Assembly (NCBI GenBank): GCA_023451855.1
Contig: JAEXXY010000174.1
Location: forward strand, 1-12,544
Origin: Actinomycetes bacterium
GTDB lineage: Bacteria; Actinomycetota; Actinomycetes; Actinomycetales; Dermatophilaceae
Direction of reading: 5' to 3'
DNA length: 12,544 nucleotides
In this document: positions 6,921 to 12,544 of the stretch, piece after piece
Layout: each line of letters begins with the position of its first letter
How positions within the stretch are numbered: position 1 is the stretch's first letter
Made by a program: the position numbers and the translations under genes
The notes under the pieces: generated by a model
The model's input: the letters and a program-made list of their open reading frames with translations, nothing else
What the model was told of the DNA's origin: nothing
The model's database searches: none

Positions 6921-7382
6921 ATGTCCACCCAGCTGGACCCCCAGCACACCGTCCACACCAGGCACGGGGCGCGCGTGCCGTCGCCGGCGTCCGTCGCCGG
7001 CGGCAACCTCGGCGCGGCCGTCGTCAACGGGGTCATCTACTACCTCATCAACGTGGCCCCGGGCTGGCAGGCGGTGCCGTTCCTCACCGCCGAGACCCCC
7101 CGCGTCCTCCCGGCGGTCAACGCGGCGATCATCGCCTCGATCGTCGTCAACGTCGTCACGGCCCTCGTCAGGGCGCCCCGGCTGCGGGCGCTCGGCGACG
7201 TCGTGACGATCGGGTTCGGGATCGTCGCCCTCATCGAGCTGTGGACGGTGTTCCCGTTCGACTTCGGGCCCGACTCGGCGTGGACGGTCGTCACGCGGGT
7301 GCTGCTCGCCCTCGGCTTCGTCGGCAGCGGGTTCGGCCTGCTCGTCTCGCTCGTCCGGATCGCCACCGGCCGCCCGGCCTGA
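6921..7382 (+). CDS. Small membrane protein with about four transmembrane helices, unknown function
   Basis: A 153-residue protein. After a polar N-terminus of about 25 residues there are four hydrophobic segments, at about 29-47, 62-83, 93-113 and 122-146. It has no charged catalytic motif and I do not recognise the family. AAGGAG lies just upstream of the ATG at a normal spacing, which supports this start. It is probably cotranscribed with the DUF4389 gene 49 bp upstream. The gene ends 2 bp from the stop of the convergent polymerase-ligase gene. Confidence 0.8.
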   Translation: MSTQLDPQHTVHTRHGARVPSPASVAGGNLGAAVVNGVIYYLINVAPGWQAVPFLTAETPRVLPAVNAAIIASIVVNVVTALVRAPRLRALGDVVTIGFGIVALIELWTVFPFDFGPDSAWTVVTRVLLALGFVGSGFGLLVSLVRIATGRPA

Positions 7383-7384
7383 GG

Positions 7385-9583
7385 TCAGTCGCCGCGGGCG
7401 GACAGGACGTCGGCCAGGTCGTAGCTGACCGGCTCCTCGAGCTGGGCGTACGTGCACGACTCGGGCTCCCGGTCGGGCCGCCACCGGACGAACTGGGCCG
7501 TATGGCGGAACCGGTCGCCCTCCATGTGGTCGTAGCGCACCTCGACGACGCGCTCGGGCCGCAGCGGCACGAACGAGAGGTCCTTGCCGTTGTTCCACCG
7601 CGAGTACTCCGAAGACCGCGGGTTGCGCACGCCCTCGGTGCCCTCCGCCGGTGCCGCCCAGTTCCACGGGTGCTCGTCCCACTCGGCCACGAGCGGCTGG
7701 AGCTCGGCGAACAGCTCCCTCCGCCGCGCCATCGGGAAGGCGCCGATGACGCCCACCGACGCCAGCTGCCCGTCGGCGCCGTAGAGGCCGAGCAGCAGCG
7801 AGCCGATGGCGTCGGGGCCGCTCTTGTGCACGCGGTAGCCGGCGACGACGCAGTCGGCGGTCCGCTCGTGCTTGATCTTGAACATGAGCCGCTTGTCGGG
7901 CTCGTAGTGCACGTCGACGGGCTTGGCGATGACGCCGTCGAGCCCCGCACCCTCGAACTGGGTGAACCAGCCGCGTGCCACCTCGGCGTCGGCGGTCGCC
8001 GGCGTCAGGTGGACGGGGGCGGACGCGTCGGCCAGCGCCTTCTCGAGCGCCGCCCGGCGCTCGCTGAACGGGCGGTCGACGTACGAGACGCCGTCAAGGG
8101 AGAGCAGGTCGAAGGCGACGAACGACGCCGGCGTCTCGGCTGCGAGCTTCCTGACCCGCGAGGCGGCCGGGTGGATGCGCTGCTGGAGCAGGTCGAAGTC
8201 GAGCCGGTCGCCGGACTCCGGTGACACGAGGACGATCTCGCCGTCGATGACCGCCTTGTCCGGGAAGTTCGCGAGCACGGCCTCGACGACGTCGGGGAAG
8301 TAGCGCGTCATCGGCTTCTCGTTGCGCGAGCCGATCTCGACGAGGTCGCCGGCCCGGTAGATGATCGAGCGGAAGCCGTCCCACTTGGGCTCGTAGAGCA
8401 CCTCGGCCTTGACCGCAGAGAAGTCCTTGACCGGCTTGGCGAGCATGGGCGGCACCGGCGGCACGACCTCGCCCCACACCTCGCGCAGATCGGCGTCGCG
8501 CTCGGCCTTCGGAGCCATGTACTCGGCGTCGGCCTTGTCCTGGCGGCGCTTGCTCGGCTGCACCCGGGGCGGCTCGCCCGGCATCTTCGGGTAGTCGGGC
8601 GGGAAGTTCAGCTCGCCCAAGCCGCGCTCGTGGATGTCCTTGTCCCACAAGGCGATCGCGGCGGCAACATCGCCGACGGCGTCGTCCATGCCCTCCCACG
8701 CGTGCCCGCGCGACGCGACGAGCTCGGGCACGGTGCGCAGCGTCAGGGCCTTGGGGTCGGCCTCGCGCAGCTCGTCCCACGTCAGCGGCGTCGACACCGG
8801 GGCGCCGGGCAGCGGGCGCGGCGAGTAGGCCGACGCGATGGTGCGGTCGCGGCAGGCCTGGTTGAAGTCGACGAAGACGCGCTCGCCGCGCTCCTCCTTC
8901 CACCACGACGTCGTGACGAGGTCGGGCAGGCGACGCTCCAGCTCGCGGGCGATGCCAATGACGCCGTGGCGCACGTCGAGGAACTCGTGCGTCGGCGCCA
9001 CGCGGGCGTAGACGTGCACGCCGCGGTTGCCGGACGTCTTGGCCCACGCCGTCAGGCCGATCTCGGACATGACCTCGCGCAGCGCGAACGCCGCCTCCAC
9101 CGCGTCGGCGAACCCGCGTCCGGGCTGCGGGTCGAGGTCGATGCGGAGCTCGTCGGGGTTGTCGATGGTGCCGGTGCGCACCGGCCACGGGTGGAAGGTG
9201 ATGGTGTTCATCTGCGCGGCCCACACGGCCGTGGCCACCTCGTCGACGACGAGCTGCGGGTGGCGCCGCCCCGACGGATACGTGCACATGACGGTGCGCA
9301 CCCAGTCGGGCACGCCCTTGGGCGGGTTCTTGGAGAAGAACTCCTCGCCCTCGATGCCCTCGGGGAAGCGCTGGAGCGTCACCGGCCGGTCGCCGAGCGC
9401 GTGCAGCAGCGGGTCCGCCACGGCGACAAGGTATTCGGCCATGTCGAGCTTGGTGACCGGCTTGCCGTCGGCCATTCCCGACGCCGGCCACAACACGCGG
9501 TCCGGGCTCGAGACGCGCACCTCCCGCACCCCGGACGGATCGGCGGTACTGGGCGCTGCGACGACGGCGGGCTTGGCGCTCAC
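7385..9583 (-). CDS. Primase-polymerase / LigC-type ATP-dependent DNA ligase fusion
   Basis: A 732-residue DNA repair enzyme with two domains. Residues about 18-315 are an archaeo-eukaryotic primase-type polymerase (PolDom). The metal-binding pair is Asp149/Asp151 in RIDLDPQPG, the third acidic residue is Asp239 in RVFVDFNQ, and KTSGNRGVHVY (182-192) forms the nucleotide-binding region. After a charged linker comes an ATP-dependent ligase (about 375-732). The adenylated lysine is Lys400 in EPKWDGFR; other ligase motifs are IDGEIV (446-451), FVAFDLL (488-494), DGVIAKP (549-555) and FKIKHERTAD (568-577). The C-terminus, with RFRHTAQFVRWRPDREPESC, matches mycobacterial LigC rather than LigD. No phosphoesterase domain is present and no Ku gene is in the window. 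In mycobacteria Prim-PolC and LigC are separate proteins that act together in base excision repair, so gap filling plus sealing is the likely job. I chose the GTG at 9583 because the upstream extension does not look coding and a -10 element sits right before it. Confidence 0.93.
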   Translation of the reverse strand: MSAKPAVVAAPSTADPSGVREVRVSSPDRVLWPASGMADGKPVTKLDMAEYLVAVADPLLHALGDRPVTLQRFPEGIEGEEFFSKNPPKGVPDWVRTVMCTYPSGRRHPQLVVDEVATAVWAAQMNTITFHPWPVRTGTIDNPDELRIDLDPQPGRGFADAVEAAFALREVMSEIGLTAWAKTSGNRGVHVYARVAPTHEFLDVRHGVIGIARELERRLPDLVTTSWWKEERGERVFVDFNQACRDRTIASAYSPRPLPGAPVSTPLTWDELREADPKALTLRTVPELVASRGHAWEGMDDAVGDVAAAIALWDKDIHERGLGELNFPPDYPKMPGEPPRVQPSKRRQDKADAEYMAPKAERDADLREVWGEVVPPVPPMLAKPVKDFSAVKAEVLYEPKWDGFRSIIYRAGDLVEIGSRNEKPMTRYFPDVVEAVLANFPDKAVIDGEIVLVSPESGDRLDFDLLQQRIHPAASRVRKLAAETPASFVAFDLLSLDGVSYVDRPFSERRAALEKALADASAPVHLTPATADAEVARGWFTQFEGAGLDGVIAKPVDVHYEPDKRLMFKIKHERTADCVVAGYRVHKSGPDAIGSLLLGLYGADGQLASVGVIGAFPMARRRELFAELQPLVAEWDEHPWNWAAPAEGTEGVRNPRSSEYSRWNNGKDLSFVPLRPERVVEVRYDHMEGDRFRHTAQFVRWRPDREPESCTYAQLEEPVSYDLADVLSARGD

Positions 9584-9589
9584 GGGCCG

Positions 9590-9595
9590 ATCGTA
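9590..9595 (-). promoter_or_regulatory. -10 element for a probable leaderless ligase transcript
   Basis: TACGAT on the minus strand matches TANNNT. It ends 6 nt before the GTG at 9583, the normal distance from a -10 box to the transcription start. Together with the lack of a Shine-Dalgarno sequence, this suggests the mRNA starts at or next to the GTG. The -35 region is poor. Confidence 0.4.
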
Positions 9596-9624
9596 ACGAC
9601 GCGCACCGTCACGAGGCCGGCAAC

Positions 9625-9642
9625 GAGGCCCCATCGGGCCTC
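9625..9642. promoter_or_regulatory. Perfect 7-bp inverted repeat in the ligase/VOC divergent region
   Basis: GAGGCCC (9625-9631) and GGGCCTC (9636-9642) are separated by CATC. The site lies in the 116-bp gap between the divergent ligase and VOC genes, so it could be an operator or an RNA hairpin. GC-rich repeats of this size also arise by chance. Confidence 0.3.
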
Positions 9643-9699
9643 CACGGGGCCGCGTCGAGGAGTTCACTGGGAGGACGACCACGACGAGAGGGGACCCTG

Positions 9700-10086
9700 G
9701 TGCTCGAGAACTCCAAGGCGTTCAGCGGCTTCGCCGTCAAGGACGTCGACGCCGCCCGGACCTTCTACGGCGACACGCTCGGTCTGCGCGTCACCGAGGA
9801 GAACGGCATGCTGACGCTGCACCTCGCGGGCGACCGCCCGGTCATCGTCTACCCGAAGCCGGACCACACGCCGGCCACGTACACGATCCTCAACTTCCCC
9901 GTCGACGACATCGAGTCGGCCGTCGCCGAGCTGACCTCGCGGGGCGTCACCTTCGAGCGCTACGAGGGCACGCCGAACGAGACCGACGCGTCGGGGATCT
10001 TCCGCAAGGGTGGCCCGCTCATCGCGTGGTTCACCGACCCGTCGGGCAACGTCCTGTCCGTCATCGAGGCGCCCGGCCCCGGCTGA
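9700..10086 (+). CDS. VOC-superfamily (glyoxalase/bleomycin-resistance fold) protein
   Basis: A 128-residue single VOC module. It has the typical beta-alpha-beta-beta-beta halves: FSGFAVKDVDAARTFYGDTLGL (residues 8-29) begins the first half, and TILNFPVDDIESAVAELTSRG (62-82) begins the second. It ends with FTDPSGNVLSVIE (111-123). The last Glu (Glu123) is where a metal ligand sits in active VOC enzymes. The usual first-strand His is replaced by Phe8, so the usual metal site seems incomplete and the function is open. A GTG start is used, preceded by AGAGGGG at good spacing. It is divergent from the polymerase-ligase gene, with no clear functional link. No specific substrate can be named. Confidence 0.85.
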   Translation: MLENSKAFSGFAVKDVDAARTFYGDTLGLRVTEENGMLTLHLAGDRPVIVYPKPDHTPATYTILNFPVDDIESAVAELTSRGVTFERYEGTPNETDASGIFRKGGPLIAWFTDPSGNVLSVIEAPGPG

Positions 10087-10251
10087 CCGACAGCCTGACC
10101 GACCACGCCCGTTCGCCGCCCACCCCGCGGGGACGGGTGCCTTGGCTGCCCGTTTGGACCCGGTTCGTTCACGGGACACGGGTCGACGTGCGTTCTCGCG
10201 GCGTGATGTCCACAAAAACGGGTGCCCGAATCTCTTTACTTGGGTCCGCTT

Positions 10252-10273
10252 CGGTGGTTCCATGGAAGGACCG
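10252..10273. promoter_or_regulatory. 22-bp imperfect palindrome, candidate operator of the fructose operon
   Basis: The core TTCCATGGAA (10258-10267) is a perfect 10-bp palindrome. Outside a symmetric GG/GG mismatch on each side, the outer arms CGGT (10252-10255) and ACCG (10270-10273) also match. It lies about 75 bp upstream of the DeoR-family regulator start, at the edge of the AT-richer promoter-like stretch, as expected for an autoregulated repressor. That it is the binding site is inferred. Confidence 0.45.
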
Positions 10274-10312
10274 GGCCACGAGGGGCCCAGTGTCAGGCAG
10301 CACCAGACGACA

Positions 10313-10330
10313 CGGCACGAACCGGCACGA
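10313..10330 (+). repeat. Direct repeat of CGGCACGA with 10-bp period
   Basis: CGGCACGA occurs at 10313-10320 and 10323-10330, exactly one helical turn apart and 18 bp before the regulator ATG. Same-face spacing suits a protein-binding site, but the repeat is also in the mRNA leader near the ribosome-binding site. Confidence 0.4.
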
Positions 10331-10347
10331 CAGGACGAAGGGGTCCG

Positions 10348-11109
10348 ATGTACGCAGCGGAGCGCCAGCAGCGCATCATGAGCGAGGCGCGTCAGGCCGG
10401 CCGGGTCGAGGTCACGGCGCTCGCCGACTCCCTCGGGGTCGCCGCCGAGACCATCCGCCGCGACCTGTCCGCCCTCGAGCGGCGCGGCTCCCTGCGTCGG
10501 GTCCACGGCGGCGCGATCCCCGTCGAGCGCCTCGAGGTCGAGCCCAACCTCGCCACCCGCTTCGGCCGCCTCGCCGACGTCAAGCGCCGCATCGCCGCCC
10601 GCGCCCTCGAGCACGTGCCGGCCGGGGGCAGCATCGTCCTCGACTCCGGCACCACCACCCAGGCGCTCGCCGAGCTGCTCCCGGCCGACGCCGAGCTGAC
10701 CGTCGTCACCAACAGCGTCCAGATCGCCGGCATCCTCTGCGCCCGCCCCGGCATCTCCCTCTATGTCGTCGGCGGGAGCGTGCGGCCCCTCACCGGCGCG
10801 TCGGTCGGCATCTGGGCCGTCAACGCCCTGCGCGACGTCGTCGTCGACGTCGCCTTCCTCGGCACCAACGGCCTGTCGGTCGCCCGCGGCCTCACGACCC
10901 CCGACCAGTCCGAGGGCGTCGTCAAGAGCGCCATGGTCGCCGCCGGGCGCACCGCCGTCGTGCTCGCCGACTCGAGCAAGGCGGGCGATGACCACCTGCA
11001 CCGCTTCGCGGGCCTCGACGAGGTCGACGTGCTCGTCACCGACACCGACCTGCCCGACGACGTCGCGGCCGACATCCGGGCCGCCGGACCCGAGGTGGTG
11101 ACCGCATGA
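10348..11109 (+). CDS. fruR: DeoR-family transcriptional repressor of the fructose operon
   Basis: A 253-residue DNA-binding regulator. The N-terminal DeoR-type winged helix-turn-helix covers about residues 6-57, with the recognition helix in VAAETIRRDLSALERRG and the family signature RRVHGGA (50-56). The C-terminal sugar-phosphate sensor domain (about 75-235) has the phosphate-contacting motif DSGTTT (99-104), GTNGLS (172-177) and ADSSK (207-211), as in other DeoR sensors of phosphorylated sugars. It is followed, with a 4-bp ATGA overlap, by 1-phosphofructokinase, so it very probably controls this operon, with fructose 1-phosphate or a related sugar phosphate as inducer. The ATG at 10348 has AAGGGG upstream; the frame is open upstream to 10222, but that part runs through the promoter region. 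The name fruR is from context. Confidence 0.9.
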   Translation: MYAAERQQRIMSEARQAGRVEVTALADSLGVAAETIRRDLSALERRGSLRRVHGGAIPVERLEVEPNLATRFGRLADVKRRIAARALEHVPAGGSIVLDSGTTTQALAELLPADAELTVVTNSVQIAGILCARPGISLYVVGGSVRPLTGASVGIWAVNALRDVVVDVAFLGTNGLSVARGLTTPDQSEGVVKSAMVAAGRTAVVLADSSKAGDDHLHRFAGLDEVDVLVTDTDLPDDVAADIRAAGPEVVTA

Positions 11110-12065
11110 TCGTCACGCTCACGCCGAACCCGAGCGTCGACCGCGCCGTCGTCATCGACGCCCTGCGCCGCGGCGAGGTGCACCGTGCCACCGAGAGCCG
11201 GATCGACCCGGGCGGCAAGGGAGTCAACGTCTCCCGCGCCCTGGCGGCCAACGCCGGCGACACCGTCGCCGTCCTGCCCGTCGGCGGCCCCGAGGGTCAT
11301 CTGCTCGAGGAGCTGCTCGACGCGTCCTGCGTCCGACGCCACAGCGTCCCGGTCGCCGGCACGGTGCGGATGAACATCAGCGTCCTCGAGCCCGACGGCA
11401 CCACGACCAAGCTCAACGAGCCCGGCCCGACCCTGTCGGCCGCCGAGGTCGACGCGCTCCTGTCCGCCACCGTCGGTCTCGCCGAGGACCCGGCCACCCA
11501 CACCGACTGGGTCGTCGGCTGCGGGAGCCTTCCGCCCGGCGCCCCGACCGACCTCTACGCGACGCTCGTCCGACGCGTCCGCGACCTCGGCGTCCGCGTC
11601 GCGGTCGACTCCTCGGGAGCCCCGATGGCCGCGGCCGTCGCGGCCCGCCCGAGCCTCATCAAGCCCAACCACGAGGAGCTCGCCGAGGTGGTGGGGCACG
11701 ACCTGCCCACCCTCGGTGACGTCCGTGACGCCGCCCTCGACCTCGTCACGAACGGGATCGAGTGCGTCGCGGTGAGCCTCGGCGGCGACGGCGCGCTCCT
11801 CGTCACCGACGACGGAGCCGTCCACGCCCGCGCGACGATCACCGCCCCGCTGTCCACCGTCGGGGCCGGCGACTGCATGCTCGCCGGCCTCCTGCACGGC
11901 CTGTCCACCGGGCAGGCCCCCGAGGACGCCCTCGCCACCGGAGTCCTCTGGGGCGCCGCGGCCGTGACGCTGCCCGGCAGCCGCGTCCCCACCCCCGCCG
12001 ACCTCCTCGGCATCCCCGTCGACAGCACCGACACCCCTGATTTCACCTGGCGCCTCGCCGGCTGA
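11106..12065 (+). CDS. fruK: 1-phosphofructokinase
   Basis: A 319-residue PfkB/ribokinase-family sugar kinase. It phosphorylates fructose 1-phosphate with ATP to fructose 1,6-bisphosphate, feeding PTS-imported fructose into glycolysis in the cytosol. The start MIVTLTPNPSVDR is typical of the 1-phosphofructokinase/tagatose-6-phosphate kinase branch. DPGGKGVNVSRALA (residues 34-47) is the sugar-binding glycine motif. IKPNHEEL (185-192) is typical, and the anion-hole and catalytic motif is TVGAGDCMLAG (251-261) with Asp256 as base. Length is normal. Translation is probably coupled to the repressor gene, since the start ATG overlaps its TGA. The PTS gene begins 17 bp downstream, so the three genes form one operon. 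Confidence 0.95.
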   Translation: MIVTLTPNPSVDRAVVIDALRRGEVHRATESRIDPGGKGVNVSRALAANAGDTVAVLPVGGPEGHLLEELLDASCVRRHSVPVAGTVRMNISVLEPDGTTTKLNEPGPTLSAAEVDALLSATVGLAEDPATHTDWVVGCGSLPPGAPTDLYATLVRRVRDLGVRVAVDSSGAPMAAAVAARPSLIKPNHEELAEVVGHDLPTLGDVRDAALDLVTNGIECVAVSLGGDGALLVTDDGAVHARATITAPLSTVGAGDCMLAGLLHGLSTGQAPEDALATGVLWGAAAVTLPGSRVPTPADLLGIPVDSTDTPDFTWRLAG

Positions 12066-12082
12066 ACCGAAAGGAAACCCGC

Positions 12083-12544
12083 ATGTCCCTCATCACCGAA
12101 GAGCAGGTCGTCCTCGACCTCGCCGGTGCCGACCGTCACGAGGCGACGCGCACGCTCGGCGAGCGCCTCGTCGCGACCGGCCGCTGCACCGACCTCGACC
12201 AGTTCCTCGCCGACGTCCGCACCCGCGAGGAGACGATGGCCACCGGCCTGCCCGGCGGCATCGCCATCCCGCACGCCCGCAGCGCCGCCATCACCGAGCC
12301 CTCGCTCGTGTTCGGCCGCAGCGAGGGCATCGACTGGGGCGCCAAGGACGGCCCGGCCCGGCTCATCTTCCTCATCGCGGCCCCCGAGGGCGGCGGTGAC
12401 GCGCACATGCAGATGCTGCCGAAGCTGGCGCGCGCCCTCATGAAGCAGGACTTCAAGGACGCGCTGCTCGCGGCGACGTCGGAGGCCGAGGTCGTGCGGA
12501 TCGTCAGCCAGGAGGTCGCCCTCGACGCGCCCGCCGGCGCTGCC
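12083..12544 (+). CDS. fruA: Fructose PTS permease, IIA domain (partial, runs off right edge)
   Basis: The first 154 codons are present and the frame is open at the window end. They form a complete PTS EIIA domain of the fructose/mannitol type (PTS_EIIA_2). The phosphorylation site is His64 in LPGGIAIPHARS (residues 56-67), with FLIAAPEGGGDAHMQMLPKLARAL later. HPr-phosphate would donate phosphate to His64, which passes it on to IIB and so to fructose entering through IIC. The sequence ends in an Ala/Pro/Gly linker (LDAPAGAA), just where many actinobacterial FruA proteins continue into IIB and IIC, so a fused IIABC protein is likely, but this lies outside the window. The ATG follows AAAGGAAA at good spacing. 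Confidence 0.9.
   Translation, partial: MSLITEEQVVLDLAGADRHEATRTLGERLVATGRCTDLDQFLADVRTREETMATGLPGGIAIPHARSAAITEPSLVFGRSEGIDWGAKDGPARLIFLIAAPEGGGDAHMQMLPKLARALMKQDFKDALLAATSEAEVVRIVSQEVALDAPAGAA

Larger units (their letters stand above)
10087..10347 (+). promoter_or_regulatory. Leader and promoter region of the fructose operon
   Basis: These 261 bp carry no gene I can support. The middle (about 10205-10265) is clearly less GC-rich than the surroundings (CACAAAAACG, TCTCTTTACTTGG), as expected of a promoter, but I cannot place a convincing -35/-10 pair. A perfect palindrome CCCCGCGGGG lies at about 10122-10131, just after the VOC gene, and may be part of a weak terminator. The candidate operator (10252-10273) and a direct repeat (10313-10330) are listed separately. 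Confidence 0.45.

Noticed and set aside
5660..7036. 458-codon minus-strand frame antisense to the DUF4389 gene
   Set aside because: Composition is dominated by Arg, Gly, Asp and Val, as in antisense frames of GC-rich genes. It has no recognisable domain, and the sense frame is clearly coding.
7385..9583. Reading the gene as a classical three-domain LigD for Ku-dependent end joining
   Set aside because: No phosphoesterase domain, no ku gene nearby, and the ligase C-terminus is LigC-like.
8630..9814. 394-codon plus-strand frame antisense to the polymerase-ligase gene
   Set aside because: A shadow of the well-conserved minus-strand repair gene; it also runs through the divergent promoter into the VOC gene in another frame.
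9664..11001. 445-codon minus-strand frame antisense to the VOC and DeoR genes
   Set aside because: It spans two real genes and a promoter region, has low-complexity composition and no domain signature.

Overview
The window is very GC-rich DNA with GC-ending codons, GTG starts, long spurious antisense frames and a PTS-type fructose operon. It fits a high-GC actinomycete. A Micrococcales or Intrasporangiaceae-like host is my inference from the gene content, not something the sequence proves. All recognised genes look intact except the two cut by the window edges. I see no rRNA, tRNA, CRISPR array, insertion sequence or phage gene.

Layout. Bases 1-145 (minus) hold the N-terminus of a lipoprotein that runs off the left edge. 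A C39-like (papain-fold) predicted cysteine peptidase with three C-terminal repeats follows at 324-1472 (plus). It converges on a secreted M28 zinc aminopeptidase (1569-3092, minus), and a strong perfect hairpin terminator lies between them. Next on the minus strand are a monoacylglycerol-lipase-like hydrolase (3326-4246) and a flavodoxin-fold protein (4486-5049). The 239 bp between these two are lower in GC and rich in possible hairpins. They end in an intrinsic terminator whose T-run lies on the plus strand, where no gene is known. This is the best candidate for something undescribed here.

On the plus strand, a membrane protein with two DUF4389 modules (5261-6871) and a small four-helix membrane protein (6921-7382) form a probable operon. 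It meets, tail to tail with 2 bp between stops, a 732-residue protein (7385-9583, minus) that fuses a primase-polymerase domain to a LigC-type ATP-dependent DNA ligase. This looks like a one-chain version of the mycobacterial Prim-PolC/LigC repair pair. A VOC-fold protein (9700-10086) is divergent from it.

The right end is a fructose uptake operon on the plus strand: a DeoR-family repressor (10348-11109), 1-phosphofructokinase (11106-12065, 4-bp overlap) and the start of the fructose PTS permease (12083 to the edge, IIA domain with the phosphorylatable His). The permease would import fructose as fructose 1-phosphate, the kinase would make fructose 1,6-bisphosphate for glycolysis, and the repressor probably senses a phosphorylated sugar. 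A 22-bp imperfect palindrome about 75 bp before the repressor is a candidate operator.
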